Below, piece after piece: positions 50,720-59,678 of a stretch of 64,000 nt of DNA; the first letter of the stretch is position 1; every line of letters starts with the position of its first letter. This DNA comes from Bacteroidales bacterium (lineage in GTDB: Bacteria > Bacteroidota > Bacteroidia > Bacteroidales > Muribaculaceae): contig SFFL01000001.1 in the NCBI GenBank assembly GCA_004557825.1, forward strand, positions 1 through 64,000, given 5' to 3'. The notes beneath the pieces were generated by a model. The model had not been told where the DNA came from. It did no database searches and saw only the letters and a program-made list of their open reading frames with translations. The translations under genes were made by a program, and so were the position numbers.

Positions 50720-50941
50720 ATGAATACAGAAGTAATTGGCACATGGGCCGGCCTCGTATGGAACGCCCTCAATGAAAAAGACGTAGTAGTAGGTCTCAAA
50801 CAGCTTAAGAAAGAAACAAAGCTCAAAGACAAGGAAGTATTTGCAGCCATCGGCTGGCTTGCCCGCGAAGGCAAGGTAGATATCCAGACCAATCCCGACG
50901 ACGAGAAGGATCTTCTCTTCGCCCTGGTTCAGGACAAGTAA
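50720..50941 (+). CDS. winged-helix protein, DUF2582 type
   Basis: 73 residues, matching the small Bacteroidetes winged-helix family (PF10771): IGTWAGLVWNALNEK, VGLKQLKKETKLKDKEVFAAIGWLAREGKVDI, then a beta-wing LFALVQDK. No other domain. It may bind DNA or act as an adaptor; the target is unknown. TAATTTTG at 50686-50693 is a good -7 element. It ends 22 bp before a strong bidirectional terminator shared with the convergent SPOR gene. Confidence 0.88.
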   Translation: MNTEVIGTWAGLVWNALNEKDVVVGLKQLKKETKLKDKEVFAAIGWLAREGKVDIQTNPDDEKDLLFALVQDK

Positions 50942-50962
50942 TCTTCCGATCACTCAATACGC

Positions 50963-51003
50963 TGCAGGCGGCTTCCCGGTGGGGGAGCCGCCTGCATTGT
51001 TTC
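50963..51003 (+). terminator. bidirectional terminator between convergent genes
   Basis: TGCAGGCGGCTTCCC (50963-50977) pairs with GGGGAGCCGCCTGCA (50982-50996), followed by TTGTTTCC on the plus strand. Confidence 0.75.
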
Positions 51004-51016
51004 CGCCCGGCGGGCA

Positions 51017-51520
51017 TCAGGGCTTGCGCAGGATGTAGGGGCAGGGGGAGCGCAGCGGCATCGGCGGGTTGGCGGTGATGCGGCGCAGGAAAGCCACCGC
51101 CTCGTCGAGGGAGTCGGAGGAGAAGGCATTTACATAATATTGCTGGTGCCGGTCGATGAGCAACCGCACATCGGTGTATCCGGCTTCGGTGAGCCGTTTG
51201 GCCACCGACTGCGCATTGAATTTCTGCTTGAAGGTGGCCACCACCACATTATACCGCTTTGCGGCCGATACGGGAGGGTCGCTCTTTACCGTGTTGACAT
51301 ACTCCCCTTTCAGCGGGATGGAGTCACCCTTGTAGACAGTGCGCGGAATGGCCTCCTCGCGGGCCATAGCGGCGATTTCGCCGGAGGTATAGCCCTCGTT
51401 TTGCTTCTCCACGGCTGCCTCGTAAGCCTTGCGATAGTTGGCCTCGGTGGTTTTGCAGGATGTTGCCGACAGCAGTGCGATAACCGCCACCGGCAAAAGA
51501 TATTTAATATACTTTTTCAT
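51017..51520 (-). CDS. SPOR-domain lipoprotein
   Basis: 167 residues. Lipoprotein signal with Cys22 (LLSATSCKTTE); a helical region rich in Ala/Glu; then a SPOR domain (~88-155: RYNVVVATFKQKFNAQSVAKRLTEAGYTDVRLLIDRHQQYYVNAFSSDSLDEAVAFLRRI) that binds peptidoglycan stripped of stem peptides, typically at the division septum. A short basic C-terminal tail follows. Probably outer-membrane-anchored with a role in cell-wall division or turnover. Codirectional with the phosphodiesterase at 51562. Confidence 0.9.
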   Translation of the reverse strand: MKKYIKYLLPVAVIALLSATSCKTTEANYRKAYEAAVEKQNEGYTSGEIAAMAREEAIPRTVYKGDSIPLKGEYVNTVKSDPPVSAAKRYNVVVATFKQKFNAQSVAKRLTEAGYTDVRLLIDRHQQYYVNAFSSDSLDEAVAFLRRITANPPMPLRSPCPYILRKP

Positions 51521-51561
51521 AATCTAAGAGCGAGTTATTCAATAAGATACAAATTCAGAAG

Positions 51562-52068
51562 CTAAAACTTCCGTCTGCCGCCAAGCTCGATTACCTCAAG
51601 ATTGCGCGGCGTGGCGCCGTCGATGTCGACTTTCACCAGCGTGCGCTGCTGCTGCCAGCCGGAGTATCCGGCGGCGCCGGGATTGATGTGCAGGCAGTTG
51701 AGCCGGTCGTCGTAAATCACCTTGAGGATATGGCTGTGGCCGCACACGAAGATACGCGCTCCGGCCTCGTAAAGCATCTGCGTGATGCCGGGCTGATAGC
51801 GCCCGGGGTATCCGCCGATGTGAGTCATAAACACCGGCACATCCTCCACCTTAAACTGCTGTATCTCCGGAAAATAGCGCCGGCATTCGCCGGTGTCGAT
51901 ATTGCCGTGGACGGCACGCACCACCGGGCAAACGCCCTCCAACTGCCGGATTACATCAACACAACCGATGTCGCCGGCGTGCCAGATCTCGTTGCAGTCG
52001 GCGAAATGCTCGGCAAACCGCGCATCCCAGCAGGAATGGGTGTCGGAAAGAATACCTATACGCTTCAT
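51562..52068 (-). CDS. YfcE-type metallophosphoesterase
   Basis: 168 residues, calcineurin-like fold, cytoplasmic. All metal-binding motifs of the YfcE/MJ0936 group are visible: LSDTHS (~8), HAGDIG (~30), VHGNID (~53), FMTHIGG (~81) and CGHSHI (~109). Members hydrolyse phosphodiesters in vitro; the natural substrate is unknown. Length is standard. It is 41 bp upstream of the SPOR gene on the same strand. Confidence 0.92.
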   Translation of the reverse strand: MKRIGILSDTHSCWDARFAEHFADCNEIWHAGDIGCVDVIRQLEGVCPVVRAVHGNIDTGECRRYFPEIQQFKVEDVPVFMTHIGGYPGRYQPGITQMLYEAGARIFVCGHSHILKVIYDDRLNCLHINPGAAGYSGWQQQRTLVKVDIDGATPRNLEVIELGGRRKF

Positions 52069-52174
52069 CTTAAGAAAGTTATATCATTTTATAACTCATT
52101 AAAACTATATCAAAAATAGTCAACATCGCATCAACTTGTAGGGGAGCGTGTCAAATTTACGTAAACGGCTTCCA

Positions 52175-52260
52175 CTTGTAGGGACGCACCCTGGTGCGTC
52201 CGCCATACTCACTGAGCATAAACCGGTTACACGGACGCACCTTGGGTACGTCCCTACAAG
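52175..52260. repeat. REP/BIME-like palindrome pair, copy D
   Basis: CTTGTAGGGACGCACC at 52175 is matched by the inverted GGGTACGTCCCTACAAG ending at 52260; each half is a hairpin. An extra partial left end, CAACTTGTAGGGG, lies at 52133-52145, so there may be one and a half units. Lies between the phosphodiesterase promoter side and the end of the GH13 gene. Confidence 0.8.
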
Positions 52261-52281
52261 TGGGTGCGTTTTTGAAGCGGT

Positions 52282-54147
52282 TCAGAAGTTTTGCAGAATC
52301 ATCACCTGCCTCGGGGCGAAGGTCATCTCCTCGGCGATGGTGACATCGCGGTCGCTGACAATGTCGTGCAGTTTGGTGCCGTAGGGAAGCACCTCCACAG
52401 TGCGCTCCATCGTCACGGTCAGCGGTTTGGATGTGCCGTTGAGGAGCACCGTCACCTCCTTGTCGCCAAGTTTGCGCTGATATACATACATCCCGTTCTG
52501 CGGCATAAAATGCTTCAACGACCCTCGGGCAATCACCTCGTTGGCCTCACCACGGCGCCAGTGCAGGAGTTTCGACAGGAAATTCCACGCCTCATTTTGC
52601 TTTTCGGTGCGCCCCTGGGCGGTGAAGGCGTTGATGGTGTCGCCCGGAAAACCGCCGGGGAAGTCGCGGCGAATAAAGCCGTCGGATCCCTCTTTTGTGC
52701 CGTTCATCAGCAACTCGGTGCCGTAATAAAGCTGCGGAATGCCGCGCGAGGTCAGCAGGAAAGCTATCGCCTGCTTCCAGCTACCCAGCGAGTCGGGCTC
52801 CTCCAACAGGAAACGGTCGGTGTCGTGATTGTCGAGGAAAGTGAGAATCTTCTGCGGGTCGGGGTAGAGGAAATCGAGCGCGAGATGATCGTATAGATGG
52901 TTCAAACCGTTCCAAGGATCTGTTTCCTCATCGAAAAACTTATGGCCGTCGATGGAGAGTTTGAAATCCATCACGGTGGGGAGATTCGTTTCGCGCGGAT
53001 TGATGCGATTGCCCTTCTGCCAGAAAGCGCCGCCGGCCTCGTTGCCATACCAGCACTCACCCACGATGTTGAAATTGGGGTATTCGCGCATCACAGCAGC
53101 GGCCCAGCGGCTCATCGCCTCCATATCGGCGTAGGGGTAGGTATCCATACGGATGCCGTTGATTTTCGACGACTCAATCCACCATATCGAGTTCTGAATC
53201 AGATACTTCATAAGGTGAGGATTGCGCTGGTTGAGGTCGGGCATAGCCTGCACGAACCAACCGTTGACGGTGTGGTCGAGGTCGTAATCCGACACGTATG
53301 GGTCGTGGAGGGTGGACAGACGGAAATTGGTGGTTTCGGTGCCTTCGGGATGGTTGAACCAGTCCTTCGAGGGCATATCCTTAATCCAGGGGTGACCGAT
53401 GCCGGAGTGATTGAAAATCATATCCATCACCACCTTAATGCCTTTCTTATTTGCCTCAGCCACAAGCTCCTGCCAGTCGGCGTTGGTACCGAATCGCGGG
53501 TCGATGCGGTAATAGTCGGTGGTGGCGTAGCCGTGATAACTGCCGCCGGGCATATCGTTTTCGAGCACGGGGCAACTCCATACGGCTGTCACGCCCAGCG
53601 AGTCGATGTAGTCGAGCCGGTCGATAATGCCGCGGATATTGCCGCCGTGGCGCCCGTTGGGATCCTCGCGGTCATCGGCGGTGGGATAGTTCAGCCCCTC
53701 CGAAGCCTTGGCGGCATCGTAGTCGCCGTGGGCAAAACGGTCGGGCATAAGCAGATAGAGCACATCCGACGCGTCGAAACCGCTGTACTCCTCCCCTTTC
53801 TTGGTGCGGGCTTTCAGTTCGTAGGGCACCTTAGCCTTACGGCCGTTGAGCCGGAAGGTCAGCTCCATCGTGCCCGGCTGAGCCGTGGGAGCAATGTCGA
53901 GATAGAGAAATTTATAGTTGGGGCTGTCGAGCGAGAGGGCCTCGCGCAGAGTCACACCGGGAGAGTCGACCGTCACATCGGCCGCGGCGATGCCCTGGCC
54001 TGTTACCATAACCTGCAGAGTAGTGTCTGCCATACCCACCCACCAGTAGGGAGGTTCAATATTTGTAACCATCGGAGCTTTCTTCGCGCCGAATAGCGAA
54101 GCGGCTCCCGCAAGAATCGATACCATAATAAATGTAAGTCGTCGCAT
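52282..54147 (-). CDS. exported GH13 neopullulanase/cyclomaltodextrinase (SusA-like)
   Basis: 621 residues: signal peptide (LTFIMVSILAGAASLFGA), an N-terminal immunoglobulin-like domain with the MxxWxxW-like start EPPYWWVGM, and a GH13 catalytic barrel. Catalytic regions: DMIFNHSG (~242), NGIRMDTYPYAD (Asp ~333), IVGECWYGNE (Glu ~363), TFLDNHDTDRF (Asp ~440), plus a C-terminal beta domain. It resembles Bacteroides SusA, which cuts maltodextrins in the periplasm. It is 70 bp downstream of the six-hairpin-like lipoprotein gene on the same strand, so the two may form an operon. Works with the GH97 and pullulanase genes. Confidence 0.93.
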   Translation of the reverse strand: MRRLTFIMVSILAGAASLFGAKKAPMVTNIEPPYWWVGMADTTLQVMVTGQGIAAADVTVDSPGVTLREALSLDSPNYKFLYLDIAPTAQPGTMELTFRLNGRKAKVPYELKARTKKGEEYSGFDASDVLYLLMPDRFAHGDYDAAKASEGLNYPTADDREDPNGRHGGNIRGIIDRLDYIDSLGVTAVWSCPVLENDMPGGSYHGYATTDYYRIDPRFGTNADWQELVAEANKKGIKVVMDMIFNHSGIGHPWIKDMPSKDWFNHPEGTETTNFRLSTLHDPYVSDYDLDHTVNGWFVQAMPDLNQRNPHLMKYLIQNSIWWIESSKINGIRMDTYPYADMEAMSRWAAAVMREYPNFNIVGECWYGNEAGGAFWQKGNRINPRETNLPTVMDFKLSIDGHKFFDEETDPWNGLNHLYDHLALDFLYPDPQKILTFLDNHDTDRFLLEEPDSLGSWKQAIAFLLTSRGIPQLYYGTELLMNGTKEGSDGFIRRDFPGGFPGDTINAFTAQGRTEKQNEAWNFLSKLLHWRRGEANEVIARGSLKHFMPQNGMYVYQRKLGDKEVTVLLNGTSKPLTVTMERTVEVLPYGTKLHDIVSDRDVTIAEEMTFAPRQVMILQNF

Positions 54148-54217
54148 TATTAATCACACTTTTTAGAATAGTCTTTCAGGTATATAACGTATTTCAAGAG
54201 GGAAAAGTCATATCCGG

Positions 54218-56545
54218 CTATCCCTCCGGAACGATTTCCACGAGGTCGTAAAGCACATCGTTGGCTGTGGGGTCGGCCAGCACGGGCGACACCTGCAGAT
54301 AGCGCAGTTCCAGCCGGTTGGCTCCCTTTTGCAGCTCCACTACGAGGGTGTTGCTCCAGGCCGTCATCTCCTGCCAGGAAAGTTCGCTGCCGGCCGGCAC
54401 ATCGGCGCCGTTGAGCTGCGGGAAGAAGAAGATGCCACAAGCAAGGCCGTTGGCTCGCAACTGCCGCAGGGCGATTCGCCGCTGCGAATTCACCACGCCT
54501 AAACCGGCGGCATAGTGTACCCTCATCAGATAACGGCCGGCGCGGGTCACTTCGCACTCGATGGTGCTGTTGCGGTTCTTATATTTGTTCGACTCCACAA
54601 ACTTCATCGACAGCTTCTTGTCCTCGAGTATCTTGGTGCCGGTTTTGGCGATTTCTGAGGCGTAGATGAGTATCCGGCCACCCTTGGGCACATACAGGTA
54701 GGGGCGGCAACTGAAACCCGACAGCCCCTCCTCGGTGATATTGACAAACTGCACGGCAGCCGGGGTGTGGTGGTCGGTCAGGTGATAATCGTCGCGCGAA
54801 AACTCTTCGGAATACACGCCGTTGAGATACGCGCCGAAGGCGGTGCTGCTCTCCAGCTCATCCTCCTCGGCCTCATCCGCGCCCGCCTCCGAGGGGGTGT
54901 GGGGCGCGCTATGGCTAAGCATAGCGTTGCGGCTGTCGTTCCACTGCACAGTTGGAGGAATCGGCGCCACAGCCTGCTCTTCCTGCAGGTTCACGCGGCC
55001 GGGGTCGGCCGACGCGCCTGCCAGGGTGATGGCGATACTGTGGTGCCCCTTGACCGACTCGGGGAAAAACGGGTCGGAGGGTTTGCCGTCGATGGTGAAG
55101 GTGGCAATGCTGCTGCCGGTGCCGATCAGGGTGATGTCGAGCGTGGCGTCGCGGTAGCGCAGGCGGCCTATATGCTTTTCGCCGGGGAGCGATTCGGGCA
55201 CAAAGGGCGCAAAAGTCACACCGGCAGGAGTGAACCGCATGCCGAGGAAACCTCTGAGAATAAGCGCGGTAAAGGTGGAGCGGAAGGGTGGCAACTGATG
55301 GCGGTCGCCCAGCAGGCGCACCCCTTCGCGGGCAAAGAGCGCGCCGAGAGCCGAGGAGCAGGCGGCATCGTTGCTGCAACGGGCGGCAGCGATGGTCCAC
55401 GCAGTCTGCAGCAGCATCGGATCGACGGAGGCAACGCTATGGCCGCGCAATGCGGGCAGATCGGGCTGATACAGCCCTACCCCTGAAGTGGTGACGGGCG
55501 TTTTGGTCATTATCGCCGACGACATAGCCGGAGGGAACACCCCCGCGATAATGCCGGTGGCCTGGGCGAGATTGTCGGCCGACTGCAAGGCAATCGTGCT
55601 TCCCGGGGCACCGTAGCGCATAGCGCTGATGCAGCCGCTGACGGGAAGCCACAGTTCGCGTTTGATAGCGCGGCGGAGCGTATCGGCCGACACTTGCAGT
55701 GCCGAGCCGGCCGCCTCGATATTGGTGAGCGCGGCGCAGTAGGCCACGTTGATTCCAGCGGCCGAAATCGCCGACATATCTGCCGGACTCATCCACTCGG
55801 GCAACACGGCCACACCGAGCGCCATATATGCCGGCAACCCGGTGAACAGACCGCGCGATGTGCTGTAGGCCATACGCAGGTCGTTGTCGAGAGCGGTGCG
55901 GGCGCCGGATACCACTGTGCGCGTCCAGGCAGGCTTACCGAGGGCGACAGCCGTCTCCGAGGCTGCAAGGAGCCATTCGGCATTGGCATTGGTCACCGGC
56001 CACTCTACGCGGGAGGTCTGGGCCGGGAGCACCACCCCGTTGCGCAATCTTGCTTCGAGCACCTTCACGGCGGAGTCGCCCTGCAGGGGGTTGAGGAATA
56101 TCTCGTAGGGGGTCTGCACGGTGTAATGGCCACTCGCAGGCATCGAGGCCTCAAGCCGGTAGCAGAAATCGAGGATAGGATAGTCCGACCGGAAGGTCAT
56201 CCTGCCCGGCAACGGCGCCGGAGCAGCAATCGAGTCGATGGTGTTCCCTTCCACCCGGATCTGCATCACCGAGTCGCTGACGGCACGGAGAATCATCCCT
56301 TCATGCAGGTCGATACTGTCGGGCCAGATGTCGTAGGCATCGTTATGCACCACAGGTGTAACCGTGCGCTCGCTTTTGTCGGCACATCCCGCGAGGGTTA
56401 CCGCCGCCAGCGAGCCGACGCACACCGCCGCTATGCAGCCGATGCGTGCCGCTATACAGCCGCAGCGTGCCGTCACAAACAGCAGACCGGCGGCAAGCCC
56501 CTTGAGGCCTGCGCCGCTCGATATGTGGTGAGGATGACCTGACAT
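54218..56545 (-). CDS. large lipoprotein with six-hairpin glycosidase-like domain
   Basis: 775 residues. A long Ala/Cys-rich N-terminus, with near-repeats CGCIAAR and GCIAAVC, leads to a lipobox AGC (~53). Residues ~130-470 look like an (alpha/alpha)6 glycosidase (SDYPILDFCYRLEAS, WLLAASETAVALGKPAW, TSRGLFTGLPAYMALGV), resembling MGH1-like Bacteroidetes enzymes. However, the place where those proteins usually have a GESSFLDWREQ-type segment reads GLPAYMALGVAVLPEW here, so catalysis is doubtful. A beta domain (RLRYRDATLDITLIGTGSSIATFTI) and a C-terminal CBM-like region with a Glu-rich linker follow. Likely outer-membrane-anchored and paired with the GH13 gene downstream. Not recognised as a characterised protein. 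Confidence 0.6.
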   Translation of the reverse strand: MSGHPHHISSGAGLKGLAAGLLFVTARCGCIAARIGCIAAVCVGSLAAVTLAGCADKSERTVTPVVHNDAYDIWPDSIDLHEGMILRAVSDSVMQIRVEGNTIDSIAAPAPLPGRMTFRSDYPILDFCYRLEASMPASGHYTVQTPYEIFLNPLQGDSAVKVLEARLRNGVVLPAQTSRVEWPVTNANAEWLLAASETAVALGKPAWTRTVVSGARTALDNDLRMAYSTSRGLFTGLPAYMALGVAVLPEWMSPADMSAISAAGINVAYCAALTNIEAAGSALQVSADTLRRAIKRELWLPVSGCISAMRYGAPGSTIALQSADNLAQATGIIAGVFPPAMSSAIMTKTPVTTSGVGLYQPDLPALRGHSVASVDPMLLQTAWTIAAARCSNDAACSSALGALFAREGVRLLGDRHQLPPFRSTFTALILRGFLGMRFTPAGVTFAPFVPESLPGEKHIGRLRYRDATLDITLIGTGSSIATFTIDGKPSDPFFPESVKGHHSIAITLAGASADPGRVNLQEEQAVAPIPPTVQWNDSRNAMLSHSAPHTPSEAGADEAEEDELESSTAFGAYLNGVYSEEFSRDDYHLTDHHTPAAVQFVNITEEGLSGFSCRPYLYVPKGGRILIYASEIAKTGTKILEDKKLSMKFVESNKYKNRNSTIECEVTRAGRYLMRVHYAAGLGVVNSQRRIALRQLRANGLACGIFFFPQLNGADVPAGSELSWQEMTAWSNTLVVELQKGANRLELRYLQVSPVLADPTANDVLYDLVEIVPEG

Positions 56546-56610
56546 TATAATTAAAGTGCAGTTTTTACATCATTAGCCCCGGAATACCGCGGCCGTTGCC
56601 CAGGGGAGGC

Positions 56611-57885
56611 TTAATGCTTCGGGAATTTCTTGGCAATGCTCTTGGGCACAGCTTCCTTGTTGACGAGGATGTCGATGGTCTTGGCGTATAAATACGGCTC
56701 CGATACGTAGAAATATCCGTCGTAAACCTGGTTGGTATCCCAGGAATTCTTCACCTTATAATAGCGCTTGCCGGTGCGGTCCTTGGCCACGCCCACGATC
56801 TCCATACCGTGGTCGTCGGTTGTTTCCTGGTTGTCGAACATCTGCTGGCGAATCTCCTGGGTGATTTCCATTTCGTCGATTGGACCGGTGATTTCAAAGC
56901 GCTTTTCATTGCGCTCCTTGTCGGTGAGCTTCACCCAGCGGGAAAGCTCGGTGCCCTCCAGGTCGGAGGCGTTCACCTCTTTAGGCATCACGGCGAAGCC
57001 CTCTTTCCACTTGAAGCCGCCCTCGCTCACGTCGGCAGCCCAAACCACGGGGTAGCCATTTTCGATGGCGTTGTCAACAATGGCCTTCATATCTTCCATC
57101 GGCACGTTCACCGACTTCTCCCACAGCCAGTTGTCGGGCACTTCCACGGCAAACTCGGTGTAGAAGGGATGATGGGTGAAGGAGGTCACCGACACATAGT
57201 CGTCGATGTCGATGGGGAGCGACTTGGCGTAGCTCTCGGGGGTGTAGGTTTTCCCTTTGTAGGTGAATGTGGAGGGATATGCGCCGAGGTAGGCGTCGAG
57301 GATGGCCTCATAGCCCTTGCGCCAGGCGGTGGAGATTTTCTTGTTGGGGTTCTTGGCCACAGCGTCGAGGTAAGCCTTGAGGATGGCGTCCAGCTCGTTG
57401 TGCACATGCTTGTTCTCGCCATATTGCAGGCCGGTGTAAACCTCTTCAGGCACCACGCCATACTTTTTCCAGACATAGGGCACATCAAGGGCGGAACCGC
57501 CGGCGGCGAAGTGGGTCTGGCCGTACATACGGATGTAGCGGTCGGCTTTGTCGAGGTAGCAGTGGCGCACGGTGAACATCTCGCTCAGGTCGAGCGAATC
57601 GCCCCCTTTGCGGAGGATTTCATCTTCAAAGAATGATGTGCCGGAGAAGCACCAGCATGTGCCGCTCTTGTTCTGGTCTTTGACGGAGGTATGCGGAATC
57701 ACCTTGATGTCGATGAAGCAGAAGCCGGTATCGGGTGTGAGCACGGTGTCGGCGGCAACGGTGTCGGCAGCAGCTTTATCGGCGGCAGGGGTCTTGTCGG
57801 CCGAGGCCGGAGTCTGAGTGAAGGCACCGGCGGAAAGCGCCATAGCTGCAAGGGCAGCAAATGCGGTAATGGGTTTATGTGTCAT
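56611..57885 (-). CDS. exported C1B aminopeptidase C/bleomycin hydrolase-type protease
   Basis: 424 residues from MTHKPITAFAALAAMALSAGAF, a signal peptide; the long upstream frame is excluded by the promoter at 57982-57951. An Ala/Asp/Thr-rich linker with AADKAAADTVAADTV precedes a papain-like core. Catalytic Cys in NKSGTCWCFSG (~75), His in TTDDHGMEIVG (~358) and Asn in KVKNSWD (~380), arranged as in the C1B (PepC/bleomycin hydrolase) group. Export is unusual for PepC in general but common for Bacteroidales homologues. It probably trims peptides in the periplasm. Long insertion regions between Cys and His match C1B enzymes. Confidence 0.9.
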   Translation of the reverse strand: MTHKPITAFAALAAMALSAGAFTQTPASADKTPAADKAAADTVAADTVLTPDTGFCFIDIKVIPHTSVKDQNKSGTCWCFSGTSFFEDEILRKGGDSLDLSEMFTVRHCYLDKADRYIRMYGQTHFAAGGSALDVPYVWKKYGVVPEEVYTGLQYGENKHVHNELDAILKAYLDAVAKNPNKKISTAWRKGYEAILDAYLGAYPSTFTYKGKTYTPESYAKSLPIDIDDYVSVTSFTHHPFYTEFAVEVPDNWLWEKSVNVPMEDMKAIVDNAIENGYPVVWAADVSEGGFKWKEGFAVMPKEVNASDLEGTELSRWVKLTDKERNEKRFEITGPIDEMEITQEIRQQMFDNQETTDDHGMEIVGVAKDRTGKRYYKVKNSWDTNQVYDGYFYVSEPYLYAKTIDILVNKEAVPKSIAKKFPKH

Positions 57886-57950
57886 TCTTACAGAATAGGT
57901 GTTTGAATTAACAGAGATGTGTAGATTTAACGATTGTGATTTTGCGATTA

Positions 57951-57982
57951 CAAAATTAGGAATTATGTGGTAGATGCACAAA
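57951..57982 (-). promoter_or_regulatory. promoter of the C1 peptidase gene
   Basis: Minus strand TTTG (57982-57979), 20 bp, TAATTTTG (57958-57951); predicted leader of about 60 nt to the ATG at 57885. Confidence 0.75.
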
Positions 57983-58056
57983 TAAATTTCAGAAGTCACC
58001 CTTGCAGATTCCGAGCCGAAATTTCGCGGGATGTTGATAAAAAATCGGGAATGAAG

Positions 58057-58087
58057 ATTGCGCATTAACCTTTTTTCATTACTTTTG
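58057..58087 (+). promoter_or_regulatory. promoter of the DUF1846 gene
   Basis: ATTG at 58057-58060, 19 bp, TACTTTTG at 58080-58087. The -7 element ends only 9 bp before the ATG at 58097, so the transcript would have almost no leader. Confidence 0.65.
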
Positions 58088-58096
58088 CACTTAATT

Positions 58097-59560
58097 ATGA
58101 AAATCGGTTTCGACAACGACAAATATCTCAGAATTCAATCTGAGCATATCAGAGAGAGAATTGAAAAATTCGGCAACAAGCTCTATCTGGAGCTTGGTGG
58201 AAAGCTTTTCGACGACTATCACGCCTCGCGCGTGCTCCCCGGATTCCAGCCCGACAGCAAGCTGAAAATGCTCAGTCAGCTGGCAGACCGCGCCGAAATA
58301 GTGATTGTAATCAGCGCCACCGATATCGAAAAAAACAAGGTGCGCGGCGACCTGGGCATCACCTACGATATGGATGTGCTGCGTCTGCGCGATGCCTTCT
58401 CATCGCGCGGGTTCCTGGTTAGTTCGGTGGTTATCACCCACTACAACGGTCAGGCCAGCGCCGATGCTTTCCGCCGCAAGCTGGAGCGGATGGGTGTGCG
58501 CACCTACTTCCACTATATGATCGACGGCTACCCCACCAACGTCTGCCTCATCGCCTCCGATGAGGGTTTTGGCAAAAACGACTACGTGGAGACTACCCGC
58601 CCGCTGGTGATTGTCACAGCTCCGGGCCCCGGCAGCGGCAAGATGGCCGTATGCCTCAGTCAGCTTTACAACGAGCACAAGCGAGGCGTGCAGGCCGGAT
58701 ATGCCAAGTTTGAGACCTTCCCCGTATGGAGCCTTCCGCTGAAGCACCCGGTCAACATCGCCTACGAGGCCGCCACCGCCGACCTCAACGATGTGAATAT
58801 GATCGACCCGTTCCACCTGGAGGCTTACGGCAAAACCGCCATCAACTACAACCGCGACATCGAGATTTTCCCGGTGCTCAACTCGCTGTTTGAAGGCATC
58901 TACGGCGAAAGTCCCTACAAATCGCCCACCGATATGGGCGTGAATATGGTGGGCTTCTGCATCAGCAACGACGAGGTTTGCCGCGACGCATCGAAGAATG
59001 AGATTATCCTGCGCTACTTCCAGTCTCTCAATAAATTAGTGGAGGGCGATGGCGAGGAAAGCGAAGTCAAGAAGATAGAGCTGCTGTTCAAGCAGGCAGG
59101 TATTGACACCTCATACCGCAAGTCGATTGCAGCCGCCCGCCAGCGCGCCGAGCAGTCGGGACGCCCCAGCTCCGCCATAGAGTTGGCCGACGGCACCATC
59201 ATCACCGCCGAGACCAGCGACCTGTTAGGTCCGAGCGCCGCCTTGATTCTCAACGCCATAAAGCATCTGGCCGGCATCGACCACAGCCTGAAACTGATCC
59301 CGCAGGAGATGATCGAACCGATTCAGCACACAAAAACAGTCTACCTCGAAGGGCACAACCCGCGCCTCCACACCGATGAAGTGCTGGTGGCCCTGTCGGT
59401 GCTCTCCAACCGCGACGAGCGCTGCCGCCGCGCCCTGGAGATGCTTCCCCGTCTGCGCGGCTGTCAGATGCACTCTACCGTAATGCTGGGCGAAGTCGAC
59501 CGCAAAATCTTCAAAAAGCTCGGCGTAGGCCTCACCTGCGACCCTTCCCGCAAAAAATAA
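58097..59560 (+). CDS. DUF1846 family protein
   Basis: About 487 residues from MKIGFDNDKYLRIQSEHIRERI, the conserved start of the family; the upstream in-frame ATG at 58058 lies before the promoter's -7 element. The N-terminal half carries GNKLYLELGGKLFDDYHASRVLPGF and a P-loop-like TAPGPGSGKMAVCLSQLYNE (~180), followed by KFETFPVWSLPLKHPVNIAYEAATADL. The family is widespread in Bacteroidetes and Firmicutes, with solved structures but no firmly established reaction; nucleotide binding is plausible from the Gly-rich loop. Cytoplasmic. L31 follows 118 bp downstream under its own promoter. Confidence 0.92.
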   Translation: MKIGFDNDKYLRIQSEHIRERIEKFGNKLYLELGGKLFDDYHASRVLPGFQPDSKLKMLSQLADRAEIVIVISATDIEKNKVRGDLGITYDMDVLRLRDAFSSRGFLVSSVVITHYNGQASADAFRRKLERMGVRTYFHYMIDGYPTNVCLIASDEGFGKNDYVETTRPLVIVTAPGPGSGKMAVCLSQLYNEHKRGVQAGYAKFETFPVWSLPLKHPVNIAYEAATADLNDVNMIDPFHLEAYGKTAINYNRDIEIFPVLNSLFEGIYGESPYKSPTDMGVNMVGFCISNDEVCRDASKNEIILRYFQSLNKLVEGDGEESEVKKIELLFKQAGIDTSYRKSIAAARQRAEQSGRPSSAIELADGTIITAETSDLLGPSAALILNAIKHLAGIDHSLKLIPQEMIEPIQHTKTVYLEGHNPRLHTDEVLVALSVLSNRDERCRRALEMLPRLRGCQMHSTVMLGEVDRKIFKKLGVGLTCDPSRKK

Positions 59561-59581
59561 GGAAAGATTTTTCTGCAAAGG

Positions 59582-59613
59582 TTTGGCCATTAGTAGAAAA
59601 ATGCCTAAATTTG
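59582..59613 (+). promoter_or_regulatory. promoter of the L31 gene
   Basis: TTTG at 59582-59585, 20 bp, TAAATTTG at 59606-59613; leader of about 60 nt. Confidence 0.75.
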
Positions 59614-59678
59614 CAGGCCATTACTTAAAAGCCGCCCTACCAGCGGCGAATCATCGACAATAATAACATCAAGATAAA

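Noticed and set aside
52897..54096. A 399-codon plus-strand ORF opposite the GH13 gene
   Set aside because: Antisense shadow; the minus-strand frame has all GH13 catalytic motifs.
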